64,000 bases of DNA. Origin: Eumeta japonica (Eukaryota > Arthropoda > Insecta > Lepidoptera > Psychidae). The notes under the pieces were generated by a model. It saw only the letters and a list, made by a program, of their open reading frames with translations. It searched no databases and was not told where the DNA came from. The DNA lies in contig BGZK01001029.1 in assembly GCA_005406025.1 (NCBI GenBank), positions 1-64,000 on the forward strand, read 5' to 3'. The translations under genes were made by a program, and so were the position numbers. Below, piece by piece: positions 30,951 to 43,172 of this stretch. The first letter of the stretch is position 1, and each line of letters opens with the position of its first letter.

Positions 30951-31920
30951 TCAGAAAAAATGTTTATAATAGCATATTCTTATAACCTTGATGATTTTGG
31001 CGATTATTTTTCCTTCGAAGATTTTTTGTGTTTTTAGTCTAGGTCGATTTCTTCCGGCTTGTAACTTGTCTTTCAGGATCTCTCTTTCATACTCTCTCAG
31101 TCTTGTTCTATTTGATTTGATTAGTGTTCCTACATTCGGACCGTAGGCCATGGAGAGATAGACCACAATTTTGTAAATCTTGGCGATTTTCCAGTGCATT
31201 TTTGTCTCCTTGATGAAGGAAGTAAGATTTTTCGCATTGCGAATTGCTTATTTAGACATTGCCTTTATTGAGTCTCTCCTACTTAGCTCAGTACGGTAGT
31301 GATTAGGACTACATTTATTTCCTGTGTCTGTTTGGCTATGTTCTTGTTGATTGAATATGTGACTAACATCTTGGTCCTAGTTTCATTTAATTTTAAGCCC
31401 ACTCTGATATTAGGCTTTCTTTTAAGTTTTTCATTACATTAGTAAAATCTGTGGTGCTATCGCGTGTAATAATAATGTCGTCTACAAATGATAATATAAT
31501 GGGGAGATTAATTTCGGCATCCTGGTGCAACTTTACTTCACTAACGAACTCCTCTAGAGTCCTTAAGACGTCGTCCAACACAATGATAAAAAGCAAAGGT
31601 GAAAGTGGACATCCTTGTTTGACACCTTTTCCTTTGGTGGTATTTTGAGTTTTTGTCCAAACCATGGGACTGACGTGTGTTTTTTGATACAAGATACGAT
31701 CCTCTTGGCTAAAGTAATATTGACCCTTATTCTCAAAATATCATATACAGCACAAAAGTCTACTGAATCAAATTCTTTTTCTGTGTTGAGTTGCAGTACA
31801 TACACGGTCTTGCCTGCCTTCCATTTCTCATCCAAAATTCGTTCAGCTGCAAATATGTGATCATCGGTCGATCTGTACCTCATAAAGGCCGCTTAGTAAG
31901 TGCCCTTAGCTTTGATTTCA
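30951..31920 (-). pseudogene. LINE RT and C-terminal remnant, minus strand
   Basis: In one frame: RSTDDHIFAAERILDEKWK and TVYVLQLNTEKEFDSVD, the RT A motif with Asn where the catalytic Asp of LDxEKAFD is expected. After a frameshift near 31690: GVKQGCPLSPLLFIIVLDDV (B block, 31626-31567) and LSFVDDIIIT, the intact catalytic FVDD near 31488-31477. After further breaks: LNETRTKMLVTYS, then IYKIVVYLSMAYGPNVGTLI and NRTRLREYEREILKDKL. This is the usual C-terminal YKxxxxxxxYG...LTKS...RERxILR block. The 5' part of ORF2 is missing. The clade is not certain; the A, B and C motifs are typical LINE. The tandem units and TGA tail downstream may be its 3' UTR. Confidence 0.8.
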
Positions 31921-32462
31921 TCATCTAAAAGTTTTAAGAGTTAAGAGGCATAAATTCTGTAGCCTGCATTGCAGGAATACTCTATGATTGATTTTTGTTT
32001 TTATTCGTTTTATTTTATTATTTTTGTTATTAAGTTTATTTTCAATGTATCTAAAGGTCTTATAGAACACGAGATTTGTAAATTTTTATTTCTACATTAT
32101 ATGTGGAGTAACTTGCTAACTTAATTTTTTTGTTATTCGTTTGTAGGATATAATTGGTCGAGCAAGTTATCTTTTAAGATGCCAAAACACAAATCCGGAA
32201 CTCAAAGCGCGCAATACGTCTCACGTTTATTTTTATCACGAGTCAATAATATCGTTAACTTAAATTTGAGCGTCGTGTAGCGTTCTGCCTAAAACATCCC
32301 CAACCCCTATTCATGTGCATGACACACTCCCAACTTTTCCCTCGTCAGCAAAATTCATTAACTCATGACAATTAATTTCTGCGTGACGCACGCGGATTTA
32401 ATAAGTCTATGGCCCAACAAGATTAATGCTTGAATTTTACAATCATAAACTTATGATCTAAT
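31921..32462. other. Unassigned stretch
   Basis: AT-rich. The piece ACACTCCCAACTTTTCCCTC (32326-32345) and following bases resemble the complement of about 2100-2160, too weakly to call a repeat. Confidence 0.4.
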
Positions 32463-32507
32463 GCGTGTGTAAGTGTGTGTTTTTGTGTTTGTGCGTGTGT
32501 GTGCGCC
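32463..32507. repeat. (GT)n microsatellite, interrupted
   Basis: GCGTGTGTAAGTGTGTGT followed by TTTGTG and GTGCGTGTGTGTGCG. Confidence 0.85.
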
Positions 32508-33227
32508 GCTATAGAACTTCGATCATTCCATAAGGAATCCTTTATACATGATACTACGTTATTTATTTTTTTATATCCGTATTCTCATTTTTTCATTGAT
32601 TTATGCATTTAATTATATATAAAAATATAATCACATAGCATGTTTATACAGTTAAGTGCCCTAAGGCGTTCACGCTTTAAAAAATATAGGATGTAAAGGT
32701 TTTGTCATGACGTTCACTTCACCACCACTTACATACAATTTACATCACATACATTTACATGAATACTACACCATTAAACCAATTGCTCATTTATCTTTTT
32801 ATTTGATTATTATGTAAATAAAAACTCGACAATCGAGGCTTCGAATTCACTCTTCTGTATAGCAGACTTCTTTATAGCCTTGTTAAAAGTGTTGTTTACG
32901 TAATAGGTCCAAACCTAATCACATAAACAATGATTACAAAGTGAAGTAGGTGCGTATATACAAAATCTACCCACCTATTTCAATTCTTCAGGTTAAAAAG
33001 GAATATATAATCATTGTAATCTATTCCAAACAAAGTAGAGAATGGATTTCTCGTGTTATACCAGATTATTTTAAAATTAAAAGCATTTTGATATTGAAAG
33101 TGGGAGATGTATCATGAATATTTTCGTTAAAATTTCTGGAAACATGGTTTTGTACTCTAACGCCCTTAATAACATAACTTCAGTGAATCGTGTTTGATGT
33201 ATTTATGTACAATATTCTAGCGTATCT
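32508..33227. other. AT-rich stretch, nothing recognised
   Basis: No features supported. Confidence 0.5.
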
Positions 33228-33480
33228 ATATTGTTTTTAACCGATTTCCAAAAAAGGAAAGGTTCTATATTCGTTTGTATTTTTCTATGCATGCCCAGCG
33301 ATAACTTTGTCAACTGTGAACCGATATCAGTTCTTTTTTGTTTGAAAGGGTATACCTTTAAGGTGGTTTCATGGTCACCAAGTCAGAATCTGATGATAGT
33401 ATCCCAGGGAAATCGAGGAATTAGCTCAAATATTATAGGCAGGTATAGGATGTTTGAGCTCCTTTTTTTAATTGTTCGAG
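33228..33480 (+). repeat. Dispersed lepidopteran-type non-coding repeat
   Basis: TTTAACCGATTTCCAAAAAA then GGAAAGGTTCTATATTCG, later AGGTGGTTTCATGGTCACC, CAGAATCTGATGATAG and TCCCAGGGAAATCGAGGAA. From memory this is the widespread repeat with CCGACTTCCAAAAAGGAGGA at its start. An 88-codon frame across it is chance. Confidence 0.55.
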
Positions 33481-35420
33481 GATTTTCTGTCTGGTAGTTA
33501 TCATCTCATGCTGTTCAGTTAGTAATGGAAGGCACAGAACTTCTTGACAGTTTAGAGTTAGGGATTAATAAAGCAATTTGTCGCCAGAAATTACTCTTCA
33601 ATGGCTATTAGTAATACATAGCATACACCGAATTAAAAGTACTAACAAATCTACTTACATATTTTCATTAATTTATAAATATCCAACAAAGCAATCTCAG
33701 CAGGAACATATTAAAACTCTTTAGCGATAAGAACAAAAGTACTATTTACGTATTGTAGAACTTATTATAGGAAAGTACATAAACTTTTTTTTAAATGGGT
33801 CAGTTCTGACACACGATTAGAGCTTACTCCTTAAAAAAGACTTTAAAATAGACAAAGGATCCAAATAAACGCATCTCTTATAATAAAAGCTTTAATATAT
33901 TTTCATTCATTTTATTTTTATTGATTTGATAAAATATATTACATAAATTAAGTTACATACGAAAAATCTCAAACTCCAAAACATCACATTGAACGAGTGA
34001 TAACAATGGCAAGAACTTGAAACACCATATATATCGAAAAGCTTATCTGCGGTAAAAATGAAACATCTATATATCAGCAATCGAGGGAAAATACACACGT
34101 TCAGTGTAAGACGCGCGAATACGTTGCGCAGAGGGGCGACATAACAACGATTTTATGTCAACACTCAATTTCATTCCCACCTAATTTGCATACCGCGGGC
34201 ATATACCAAAATCGATCCTCAATTCTAAACGAACGGGGTACTTATAATAAAGCTAATGCGCGTTCGATGACTTTTGCGATCCTGTTGCTGAATCACCGCA
34301 AATATGTAAGAGATTTTTAGAATGAGGCTACAATTTAAAAATGAAAAACAATATATCAAAAACTTACGCCCGTTTTAAGGTAAAGAGACTCCTTTTAAGA
34401 AGTAGAAAACATCGTACTAGGTATATCTTCAGAAACAGCAGCCGTGATTACATTCGAATAACTTTTTTGCTTGTTATAACTTTTTCGTTCGCTTTACGCA
34501 GTCGAGTTTTCGCATTACACAATCTACTTTTTTATTTTTATCTTCGCAGTGACATCGTTACTACTTGGCTTTCATTGAAATTAACACACAACAGCTCATG
34601 TTTTAGACCTATAGAACTCTTAATTTCACGCACAAATTAGGTATATCTGTAATGAATTCATTAATATATTTTGATACCGTCCACTACATAATTCATTTAA
34701 TTTTTTAAAGTGTTTTTCTAATTATCGACAATTTATTTTCGAAGTGTTTTGTCCGGTAAATGAAAACAAAATGATTTTAACCTCATCTGTCAAATTCTGA
34801 CATTTGATGTGCGAATTTAGGGGGGAAATGCAAAAGAGGTAAGTAATGAATAAAAGTGTTATCCTCTTTTTGGCCACTATTGTTGCTTGAAAATTGCGTA
34901 AAAATTGATTGATTTGTTAATGAATATTTTCATTTAAGTTTTCACAATTTTTTTATTTACTGCTTAAAAAACTTGTAGATTATATTTTTGTATTCCAGGA
35001 ACTAAAAACATATCGGTGATCATAGCGGGAAGTTTTAGAAATGGCCTGCAGGGTCAGCCGTCTTTTACATTTTTTAACCTTTTCACCACCTACCGCATAC
35101 TTCTGCGGCGTCATCAAACGCCAATAGCTTTTGAGTATACAAAAGAATGCGGCGAATCATTCGATAAAACTTATTTTAGAAATAAAAATTCGTGAATTCT
35201 ATATTTTTTCACATTCTCCTTTACAAACTTTCAACTTTTTATTTCCGGATCAACAGAATTTTTTTTTGGCGTTTTGTATCATATTTTCCATAAAAATAAA
35301 TACATTTTTCTGGGCGTAGTAAAATAACCATAACTCTCGATATCTGCTAGAACTGCGTCACATCACTGCTCTCATCCATCCACCAGGAGCTATCTGGCTA
35401 TAGATAATTATTGTTATCCT
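33481..35420. other. AT-rich stretch, nothing convincing
   Basis: A 99-codon frame at 34341-34640 and a 62-codon frame at 35131-35319 have no recognisable domain. A GC-richer patch near 35040-35150 (GGCCTGCAGGGTCAGCCGTC) is unassigned. Confidence 0.4.
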
Positions 35421-35444
35421 TGGCAAGTTGGGGCGGGTCGCTAG
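35421..35444 (+). repeat. Helitron-like end fragment
   Basis: GGCAAGTTGGGGCGGGTCG then CTAGTA, with CTAG at 35441-35444. It resembles 45335-45352, but no body can be delimited upstream. Confidence 0.3.
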
Positions 35445-37043
35445 TATTAAAATAAGACACAATAATATGAATTGATTTCCGCGTACTGTTCTAAATCAAG
35501 TAAAACGTATGTATCAGTCTATGACGTTGGCCGCAATGACTGAAATAACTAAATATTACATACGTGCATCTTTCAACTGGCATAAAAATAGTGTTGTACA
35601 AGAAAAATCGATAATAACTTAAGAGACAAAAAAATAGTTATTTCCATATAGAATATTGATATCACATGAAAACAAAAAATTCAATAATAATTGCTTTGCC
35701 CTGTTTTATTTCTAGATATTTAGTTGAAACAAAGTTGGCATTAGTGTAGCATTAATTTGTGAGCATTACTTTACGTTAATTCCAAGGAAGAGCATTAATT
35801 ATGGTGAAAAATAACAGTAAGTATAAACGCATTAAATTAGTGTACAATTTATCTCAATTTTTACGAAAATAGAGAAAGCAATTTTTGTAAACGAAAATTT
35901 GTTACTATAGTCATATTATTATACAGATCAAATAGAAAACGGCGTTGTTCACGCAGAATTTTATTGGGTGGTCAAGAATGGTCACCGTCAATATGAGCAG
36001 CTTCAATGACGATCAAATCGCCCAATACAGAAACAGACGAAGCAAAAAAGATTGACATAAAGTACAACCATGAATTTCAATATTGTCAAATGGTGTCATA
36101 CAGTAATTATATGGACAATGGTTCCAGAATTTTAATTGCAATTGATAGTATGAGAACTTAAACATAGAAATCCATGTTTGAGCATGTTTATTTTCGTAAG
36201 CGTTTTAATACTTTTAAATTCTACACAAAAGATGTACAGTTTGATACTCAAAATGATTAATCAAAACTTGATTTAGATGTTCTGCTTATTAATATCGCAA
36301 CAATTAAACAATATATCGATTTATTTTCAGAAATTATTTTATCATAACGTTTCTTTCCGTTTTCCGTTTCTTTTGTTACTATATGTATATATACATAATA
36401 TGTAAATCTGTAGCAATAAATATTGGTTCCCAATTATTTTATTGATAATACTCTTTATTTCGTTAACTAACACACTAACACATAATTGTCTGTTGTTTCA
36501 TTTACTCCGACAGTAGCACATCACTATTGACCATATATATATATATCAGTTCGTGGCGTAGCGTACGTATGAATGATTTAATTTCGAAAATGTTAAAAAA
36601 ATCTAATACAGGTTTTAAGATCTTTATCGGTCTGGTAAGATACTTCCATATAATTTACTTTATTCTTTATATTGTCTACTTTACATAAGTATTCTAAATA
36701 TTCATAATTGAGGGGCAAGACACTTGATGACATATATGCACAATCGCTAGCATTGAAAGGGCTAATAAGCGAATGCTTCTTAAAAACTGAGTATGAGAGA
36801 TTTATGGCTATGGATTATGACAATCATTCATCGAAATAACCAGCTCGAGTTCTTGCGGGTGTATTTCTTTATTATATACATATTGGATTTTGTAATGTAT
36901 TTAAACGTTCTTATTAAGGGAAAACTGCCATCCGAACGAGTGGTAAACTGGCAAATTAGTAAAATGTAAAGTCTTAAAACAATGAAAGGTATTTCGATTG
37001 TAATTCATAACCTAAGAGGTAAAAATATATTCCATTTGTTTAG
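35445..37043. other. AT-rich stretch, nothing recognised
   Basis: A (TA)n run lies at 36535-36545. No gene or element supported. Confidence 0.5.
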
Positions 37044-37181
37044 AAAAGGAATATATATAATTATATTATATTTGAATTTTAGAATCTACAAAAGATTCAA
37101 AATCGTTCTATTAATTGCACAAAATAGAATATTTTGTAGATTCTAAAATGCAGATATAATAAAATTGTGGATATTCCTTTT
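37044..37181. mobile_element. Foldback/MITE-like element, ~138 bases
   Basis: The outer arms AAAAGGAATAT...ATTATATT (left) and their counterpart on the right are imperfect inverted repeats. The middle arms TTTTAGAATCTACAAAA and TTTTGTAGATTCTAAAA are exact 17-base reverse complements. An inner pair TTCTATT/AATAGAA closes the structure around AATTGCACA. The whole element is one long hairpin with an internal bulge; non-coding. Confidence 0.75.
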
Positions 37182-37864
37182 TAATATCAAAGGGCTACGC
37201 TATTCGATTTTAATTTGAGAAAATCATTTTGTTTTTAGATTAAATTCTTAATCGAAAAAAATATATGAGAGAGTAATAACTTTTCATATTTGTGAAGACG
37301 AGTAATTTCTGTCTTAGTCGCTATCTGAAAAAGTATTTGGATGTTATTAACTTGTTAGTTATTGGTTGTTTTTCGTGGTATCCAAAGCAATATCAGTGAC
37401 GTCTAAGACGAAATGAAAAAATTAATTTCACATGACGATGATCAAACGAAAAAGATTGTTTTTTTTATTTATTATTCTAGTCAATTTCTATGAAACGTCA
37501 ACTCGAAAAAAAGATATCTAGATGTAGCAATAATCACGGGAAGTGATCCATCAAAATGGTAGTTTTATCGATGAAATTGACCGATGGAAGGTTTAAATTC
37601 GTCAGCCATAAACGAACTGTATAGATTTGTATTCACATAACGTATGTTTAAAAACAAGATTAATGCCGTCGTGATAGTGATTGTAACGCGTAAGAACTAC
37701 GTAACTAATTATAATAAGCATGATGGGATATTGTTTTATACGTAAATATTACGTTTCCCTTACACTTTTGTATAATACGAGGCTAATAATTATAGTGACA
37801 TAGACAGCCATTTTTCTTTCGCTTTCTCGGTATTGTTAATGTAAGAATACGGATTTATTAATAT
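37182..37864. other. AT-rich stretch, nothing recognised
   Basis: No features supported. Confidence 0.5.
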
Positions 37865-37935
37865 CTAACTGACCCGGCAGACGTGGTTCTGCACTTTCTT
37901 GCAAGTGACTTTCTCGTATAATTAATTCCCGCAGC
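37865..37935 (-). repeat. Helitron-like 3' end (GCCGGGTCAG type), minus strand
   Basis: Minus strand reads GTCTGCCGGGTCAGTTAG at the end (complement of 37865-37882). From memory this is close to the GTCTGCCGGGTCAGCTAG terminus common in Lepidoptera. A similar GGTCAGCTAG lies at 9544-9553. Confidence 0.4.
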
Positions 37936-38570
37936 TGCACCAGCATGGACGTAGAATTTTTTTTTTCTTTTGTATTTTTTCCTTTGTACCGATGTAGTAA
38001 AAATTATATATTTTCGATGTTATTAATGAATCACTTTTCATGTTAGTAATGAATCACTTAAAGCAATATCACATTTAATAGATAATGATCCCCAGGAAAT
38101 AGCTGTCCCAAATATTGTTAATTGCTTCATTGTTTTAATTACTAAGGCTCTATCTAGGTATTTTCTTTTGAAGATTTTTTTTCAGGGAATGAAACTACAC
38201 CTTAATTAGCAATAAAAGTAAACACTACATAAATTAATTTCAAAGTTGAAAATCCTATTATGACCGTTTGTTAGCATAAATGTGACCATATAGGTCCGTA
38301 CATTTTGAAATTAAATGTAAACTAAGATACAATATGTCCGACTATACATTGAACACCGATGAATGACGTTGTATTTAGGTCTTTCTGTAAAACATTTGCA
38401 TCAAGTTTTGTAGTACTATTATTATCTAATAAGGAAATATTATTGGCAAAATTTCAAAAAGTAGCTGATACCTAATTTCGTTTTCATAAAAATAATAATT
38501 ATGTAGCACGTTTTTTTTTTGTTGTGTCAGGTTTGTATGACTTCACTGCTACCATGAGGTTTTATTTCAA
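37936..38570. other. AT-rich stretch, possibly body of the preceding element
   Basis: No independent signal. It could be the interior of the minus-strand element ending at 37865. Confidence 0.35.
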
Positions 38571-38654
38571 ATTGAAGGCCTTGAGCGTCACGCCTTTTCC
38601 GACGATCGAGCGTGGGTTGTAGACTTCTTAAAACCAATGTCACCGATGCATATG

Positions 38655-38800
38655 CTGCATCAACGTTCGGAACGTGCAACTTAAAGCGCTCTCGAGGCGC
38701 TAAATTTAAGTGACTGAATTTTACTTAACTTAAAAACTCATCGATTGATTCGTCCTCAGTCAAAATTAGAACTTTGTAAATTATGTTCCGGGAGCGACCC
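38655..38800 (+). repeat. Dispersed repeat pair, copy 2 (copy 1 at 25.50-25.64 kb)
   Basis: Matches copy 1 over CAACGTTCGGAAC, ACTTAACTTAAAAACTCATCG and TTCGTCCTCAGTCAAA. The box-B-like end is replaced here by TTCCGGGAGCGACC. Confidence 0.5.
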
Positions 38801-39029
38801 GCTAATCACTCCGTCATCACAACTCTGTCTATCACACAAATAATAAGGATTGCTAACTAACAGGGAGAATTACAGTCATCAACTCCAACAGTCAATTTTG
38901 TAGCAGAATATTCTTCTTTATCTTGTAACGTAATTCGATAATCCACATAAATTCGATATCTATGGACTCAAAGAAAATTACATTCACAATAAATAGAACT
39001 ATATTTGATTGATCCTAATAACATTGATC

Positions 39030-39836
39030 CTAATTGTACTGAAAGAGGTTTGAGTAACTTTATCTGGACTAGTGGCTCCTTTTTAGGATTCCAAGCCAAA
39101 ATGCCAAAAAACGGAACCCTTATTGTTTCGACATGTGCATCCGTATGTCATAGCCATTTTATTCAAAAACTACAAGACGTATATTGATGAAATTTATAGT
39201 TTAGGTGTCCTGTATAAGCCGCTACTTAATTTCGTATTTAAATAACAAAATAATCGTTTCTAGAGGGGGCACTCCATATATGTAACAAAAACTGAAAAAA
39301 AATTTTCAACAAACACCAACATGTGGCACATATTTCAACAATATTTTTAAAAACATTTTAATGTGTCTCAGCAATTTCTTTTATTAAGAGAATATTTTGA
39401 AAAATAATCGCTCCAAAATTAGAGTAAATTATATTCCCCCCTTTATTTTTTAAATAATTATGTCCAAAAAATACGAAAAAAAATAACGAATATAACGCTT
39501 AATAAATACTATCAACGAAAATTACTTTTAACATGGTCAGATATACTGTTTTTTGAGTTATTGCCGAAAAACTGTGCTTTTCAATAAAAGAACATAAGTG
39601 CCATAAAGGTACGCTATTTTGCTGATACACTTTAGTTTACCCTAGTTTTTTAATAACAATCGACGTACGTACTTGTTTTTCCATTTATAGGCGACTAAAG
39701 TATTAATAACTGTTCTGTGCGAGTAAGATGGAAAAAGTGTAACAACACTTTTCATCTGTAGTGCATTTTTGGAATAATGGCTTCGGAACCGTACAATGAG
39801 CATGGTCCGACACGCACTTAACCAGTTTTTTTTTTT
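39030..39836 (-). mobile_element. Lepidopteran-type interspersed repeat, long form, copy 1
   Basis: At its right edge the minus strand begins CTGGTTAAGTGCGTGTCGG (complement of 39817-39835), the head of the 27.29 kb family. It contains ACGGAACC in both orientations (39110-39119 and 39785-39791). The interior (about 39300-39835) aligns by eye with 50335-50885: shared words are GGCACATATTTCAACA/TAGCACATATTTCAACA, GCCGAAAAACTG, GCGACTAAAG and GGAAAAAGTGTAACAAC. The left part keeps AACGGAACCCTTATTGTTTC and GTCATAGCCATTTTATTC. Non-coding; the internal open frames are chance. Confidence 0.65.
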
Positions 39837-40279
39837 CCTTTGTCGGCCACTGATATTTTCATTACTGTTTCGTGGTATCATCTAAAAGAAACACATATTA
39901 TCTGATTGGTCAACTTTACCTTGCGTAATATCGGATCTGAGATATTTATGTTCAAATACTACAAGCACACAAATCATCGACTAATTTTACCGCGCCTTAA
40001 CTGCCACTTGCTATAAGAACCGTGCATTTTTCTTAGATAAAGAGTTATTGTCATCATTTTTCAAACTATAAAATTTTTCTGCAAAGAAAAAACACGTCGA
40101 TCTGTTACTTCGTTGCTGTAAGTACTTTTTTATTTATAATATTAACCTTTAGATGTGAGAAATATCATCAGATTTGTCTTCGTCTCTGGAGTGTCACAGA
40201 ATATATATTTAGCCGTCTATAAAACGAAAGATTGTTACAAGGCTACAAATAGTATCACACTTTTACTACACTTAATAAT

Positions 40280-40690
40280 AGTCAATATTTTTTCCTTCGT
40301 TTCCCACTTCCTTTTCGATATCTTGTGGTATTATTGTGTTCAAATATCGTGCCGGAGGAATGAGATTTCCCTAATATTTGCCTCAGCTCATGAACCATAT
40401 GATGTACATACCAAGAGGACAACAACGTAATATCTTTACACTCTATTGGCACTATGTGACGAGTAGGTCTTGTATAAGCTTCGGTTTGGTAATTAGAAGC
40501 GTTGGGCTTATCTGTAGTACTATACAAGTTTTTGTAGAGATCCATTGCGTTGTTTATAATTTCATTTCGGCTGTGTTTAATCCCACCTAAGCCTCTTAAG
40601 TCTTCAATCCATATTTTCTTTGTTTATAGTTTTCCTTATATCCTTTTCTCAAACTTTTTTTTAGTTCTAGATACATTTTAATGATGATAA
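40280..40690 (-). pseudogene. LINE ORF2 fragment upstream of RT, minus strand
   Basis: Minus-strand translation gives KKIWIEDLRGLGGIKHSRNE then AMDLYKNLYSTTDKPNAS, followed by a charged linker and weak ELRQILGKSHSSGT. This is the arrangement (W...L.d..G...t...EI...a..FY..LYs) that precedes the RT domain in RTE-like LINEs, with HELRQILGKSHSSG in the place of LKNNKAPGEDG. The core RT is not found downstream at lower coordinates, so only this piece survives. Confidence 0.55.
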
Positions 40691-41317
40691 TTGTATGTTT
40701 TCCGTAATCGATTTCTATAGTATGTATACATAATTTTATACAAAACATTTTTCATTAATCGGGTTTTATACCATGCGCTTAGTAAACTTATTTGGATAAA
40801 GTTTAATAATCTTTTTAATAAATAGAAAAAGTGCTACTCGTTCCGAGATGCCGATATCGCTTTCTGAATATTGTTTCAGGTATTTTTTCATTATGAAACT
40901 TACTGCATATTTGCCTGGTATTTTATCGGTGTGGCATAGAATAAAATTTTCGTATTCTGCTATTTAATTTCCGAAGCGACACACTTCTGATATGCCAATA
41001 ATATCGTAATGAATATTTTTTAAATGCTTTATAATAACATTTGTTTTATTTGTTCCCTTAAATATTTTTTACAAAAAAGCACCAACTTTACCCAAACCCC
41101 CTACAACTTTTCGAATTTCTTAATCAAGTATTGGTTACATATATCACAATATTACTTTTCCTAAACCTCATATCATATTGGAAAAACCGAAATTGTTCTC
41201 GATCAATAAGCAATTAAAAAAAAGGAAAATTATAATATATATTTATCTTCTTTTAGCTTAGGTAATTAAATTAAAAATCATCCAACCTTTAAAATAATCT
41301 AGAGGATACAAAAAAAA
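40691..41317. other. AT-rich stretch, nothing recognised
   Basis: No features supported. Confidence 0.5.
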
Positions 41318-41378
41318 ATAACCGGCTAATTGCGAGTCGGACTTATGCACTGAGGGTTCTGCATTATACAAACACAAA
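41318..41378 (+). repeat. Interspersed repeat head (AAGTGCGAGTCGG family), fragment
   Basis: AACCGGCTAATTGCGAGTCG then GACTTATGCACTGAGGGTTC and TGCA. It matches the head of the family at 27.29 kb; the body is not traceable. Confidence 0.55.
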
Positions 41379-42232
41379 TATTGTGTTTAATATTTAAAAG
41401 AAATTATTTTCATGCATTCATTTGCAAATTCTTAGGACGAACTCTATTCACACTGGGCCGATTTTTATTTGTTATTTTTCTTAAGTTTAAACTATGATCA
41501 CGCCAAGTGCTTGCGCTTGTATATGTTACTGCTTTAACGATAAAGCAAAAATAAGTAAAACAATCCGATAAGCACTAACTATTCACTCACGCACTTAACG
41601 AGTTGACTACATAACGAGAGTTTAAACTGAACATTGAAACGAACCGAAACGAAACAAACTATAGACTTTTCATTGATTTTCCTGCAATCTATAAATAAAA
41701 AAATATTTTCTATATGTTTCTTTAAGATTTTAGGCGGAGTACCTTCAGAGTTAGGGGAAATGGTTAATTGTCATCTACTATCTTAAACGAGTTTAAAGTA
41801 ATTTATTATATAATAACGAAAACTATATATTCAAGATTTTCACAATAGGTGATTTTATTTGATATATCACATGGTAGGTACAGTTTGCATTTTTTTTTAT
41901 TTTCTGCGTTACCATTAAAATTGACTGTCATATTTGAAATTCATTTATTTACTTTTCTTTCAAAAACGATCAAATAACTTAGAATTATCCTGTCTGTATA
42001 ATTTTTTTTAAATATTCGTATTAAAACACTAAGATTCATTTAAATATATCATAATTTGATACTGTTTAAATTTAGTCTATTCCGTTTGTATCTTGGTAAA
42101 TTTGAAGCGAGCGGTCGTTCCTAGCACCGCACTTTAAGCTTTCGATCTAAGAAATTACAGCCGTATTGGTGACAATGGTCGTCAGCACCTTCCAACCGAC
42201 TGGGTCAATGCGAGGACTACATATTAAGTTTT
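41379..42232. other. AT-rich stretch, nothing recognised
   Basis: A GC-richer patch (about 42100-42220, CTTCCAACCGACTGGGTCAA) is unassigned. Confidence 0.45.
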
Positions 42233-42251
42233 AATATATATATATATATAA
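42233..42251. repeat. (TA)n microsatellite
   Basis: Uninterrupted TA repeat of about nine units. Confidence 0.85.
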
Positions 42252-42328
42252 ATATTGTTAGGGAGTGTATTCTCTGCTAAATGATCATAAAAATCTCGAC
42301 ATCATTTTAAAATAAATCCTTGTATTAG

Positions 42329-42392
42329 TATGTATCAATCCTGGAGAGAATAAAACAAGAAATGTATCAATCCTGTACAGAATAAAGCATTC
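42329..42392. repeat. Two direct units of 32 bases at the broken edge of an R1-type LINE
   Basis: ATGTATCAATCCTGGAGAGA and ATGTATCAATCCTGTACAGA, each followed by ATAAA, repeat with a 32-base period. They sit at the point where the LINE coding sequence is lost. Confidence 0.75.
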
Positions 42393-42394
42393 TA

Positions 42395-43172
42395 TTTGAC
42401 ACTCAAACATCGCTCATACATTTCGATTTGAGTACGAAATCGGTCCCAGTTCATACCACGATCACGATATCCAAAGATGTTTATGTCACTGACCTGTTCA
42501 TGCCCTCTCAAACCGCATCTCAATATGAATTTGATTAGCTGGTGGTCACTGGAGCTGGTGCCCTCTATCACCTTCCAGCCTGTCAGTCGTACACTACAGG
42601 TGGGCAGCGTTATATCGATGCTTGATTGTCTAACGGGGTTCGAAAACGTGTATGGTTGGGCTTTTTCGTTGTATATTTTGAGCGAATTTTGTGTAATGAA
42701 CCATTCCAGCTTTGTTCTTCAATTCTCTGGTTCGCTGCTTCTATCAATGCAGTGACAGGTTTCCGAGTGCCAGAGAGGAGAATGAGTATCGGAGTCGGCA
42801 CATATTCCTTCAGTTTTTTTATTATGTATTCTAAATCATTAATTCTTTCATTGTATTTAAAGCATGCTGACACCAGGTAATCGTTTACATTTCCCGCTTG
42901 CACATCCTACAGGAACAGTAATTGTTGCTCAACACCGGTCGGTAAGCACACGCTATATCTGAGGATGTGGCGTGTGCTTACTTGAAGAAATTTACCACCG
43001 CTGCGTCCGCCTGACGTGAATACCGTATATAGCGCAATTCATTGATCTAATAATGTTTCTGTACAGCAACGATATCTAGCCCTCTCGTACTCGCGATTTC
43101 TCTCAGTTCTAGAGAAGTGACAGGGGCACCCTGCAGATTCAGCTGTCCTACCTTCAGTTGTCCTTCAGTCAT
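42395..43172 (-). pseudogene. R1-type LINE ORF2, endonuclease domain only
   Basis: ORF2 of R1-clade LINEs encodes an APE-type endonuclease followed by an RT. Here the ATG (43172-43170) overlaps the end of ORF1. The protein starts MTEGQLKVGQLNLQGAPV then LELREIASTRGLDIVAVQ. Downstream, one frame with a single stop reads ADSDTHSPLWHSETC (normally ADANAHSPLWHS; the Asn of the site is Asp here), then SSIDITLPTC and GWKVIEGTSSSDHQLIKF. The latter keeps the conserved SDH box. Coding similarity fades after RGMNWDRFRTQIE near 42430, and the RT and 3' end are absent. Several frameshifts and stops lie between 42880 and 43080. Confidence 0.8.

Noticed and set aside
40155..40430. 91-codon plus-strand frame
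   Set aside because: Antisense of the LINE fragment at 40280-40690; hydrophobic AT-driven product.
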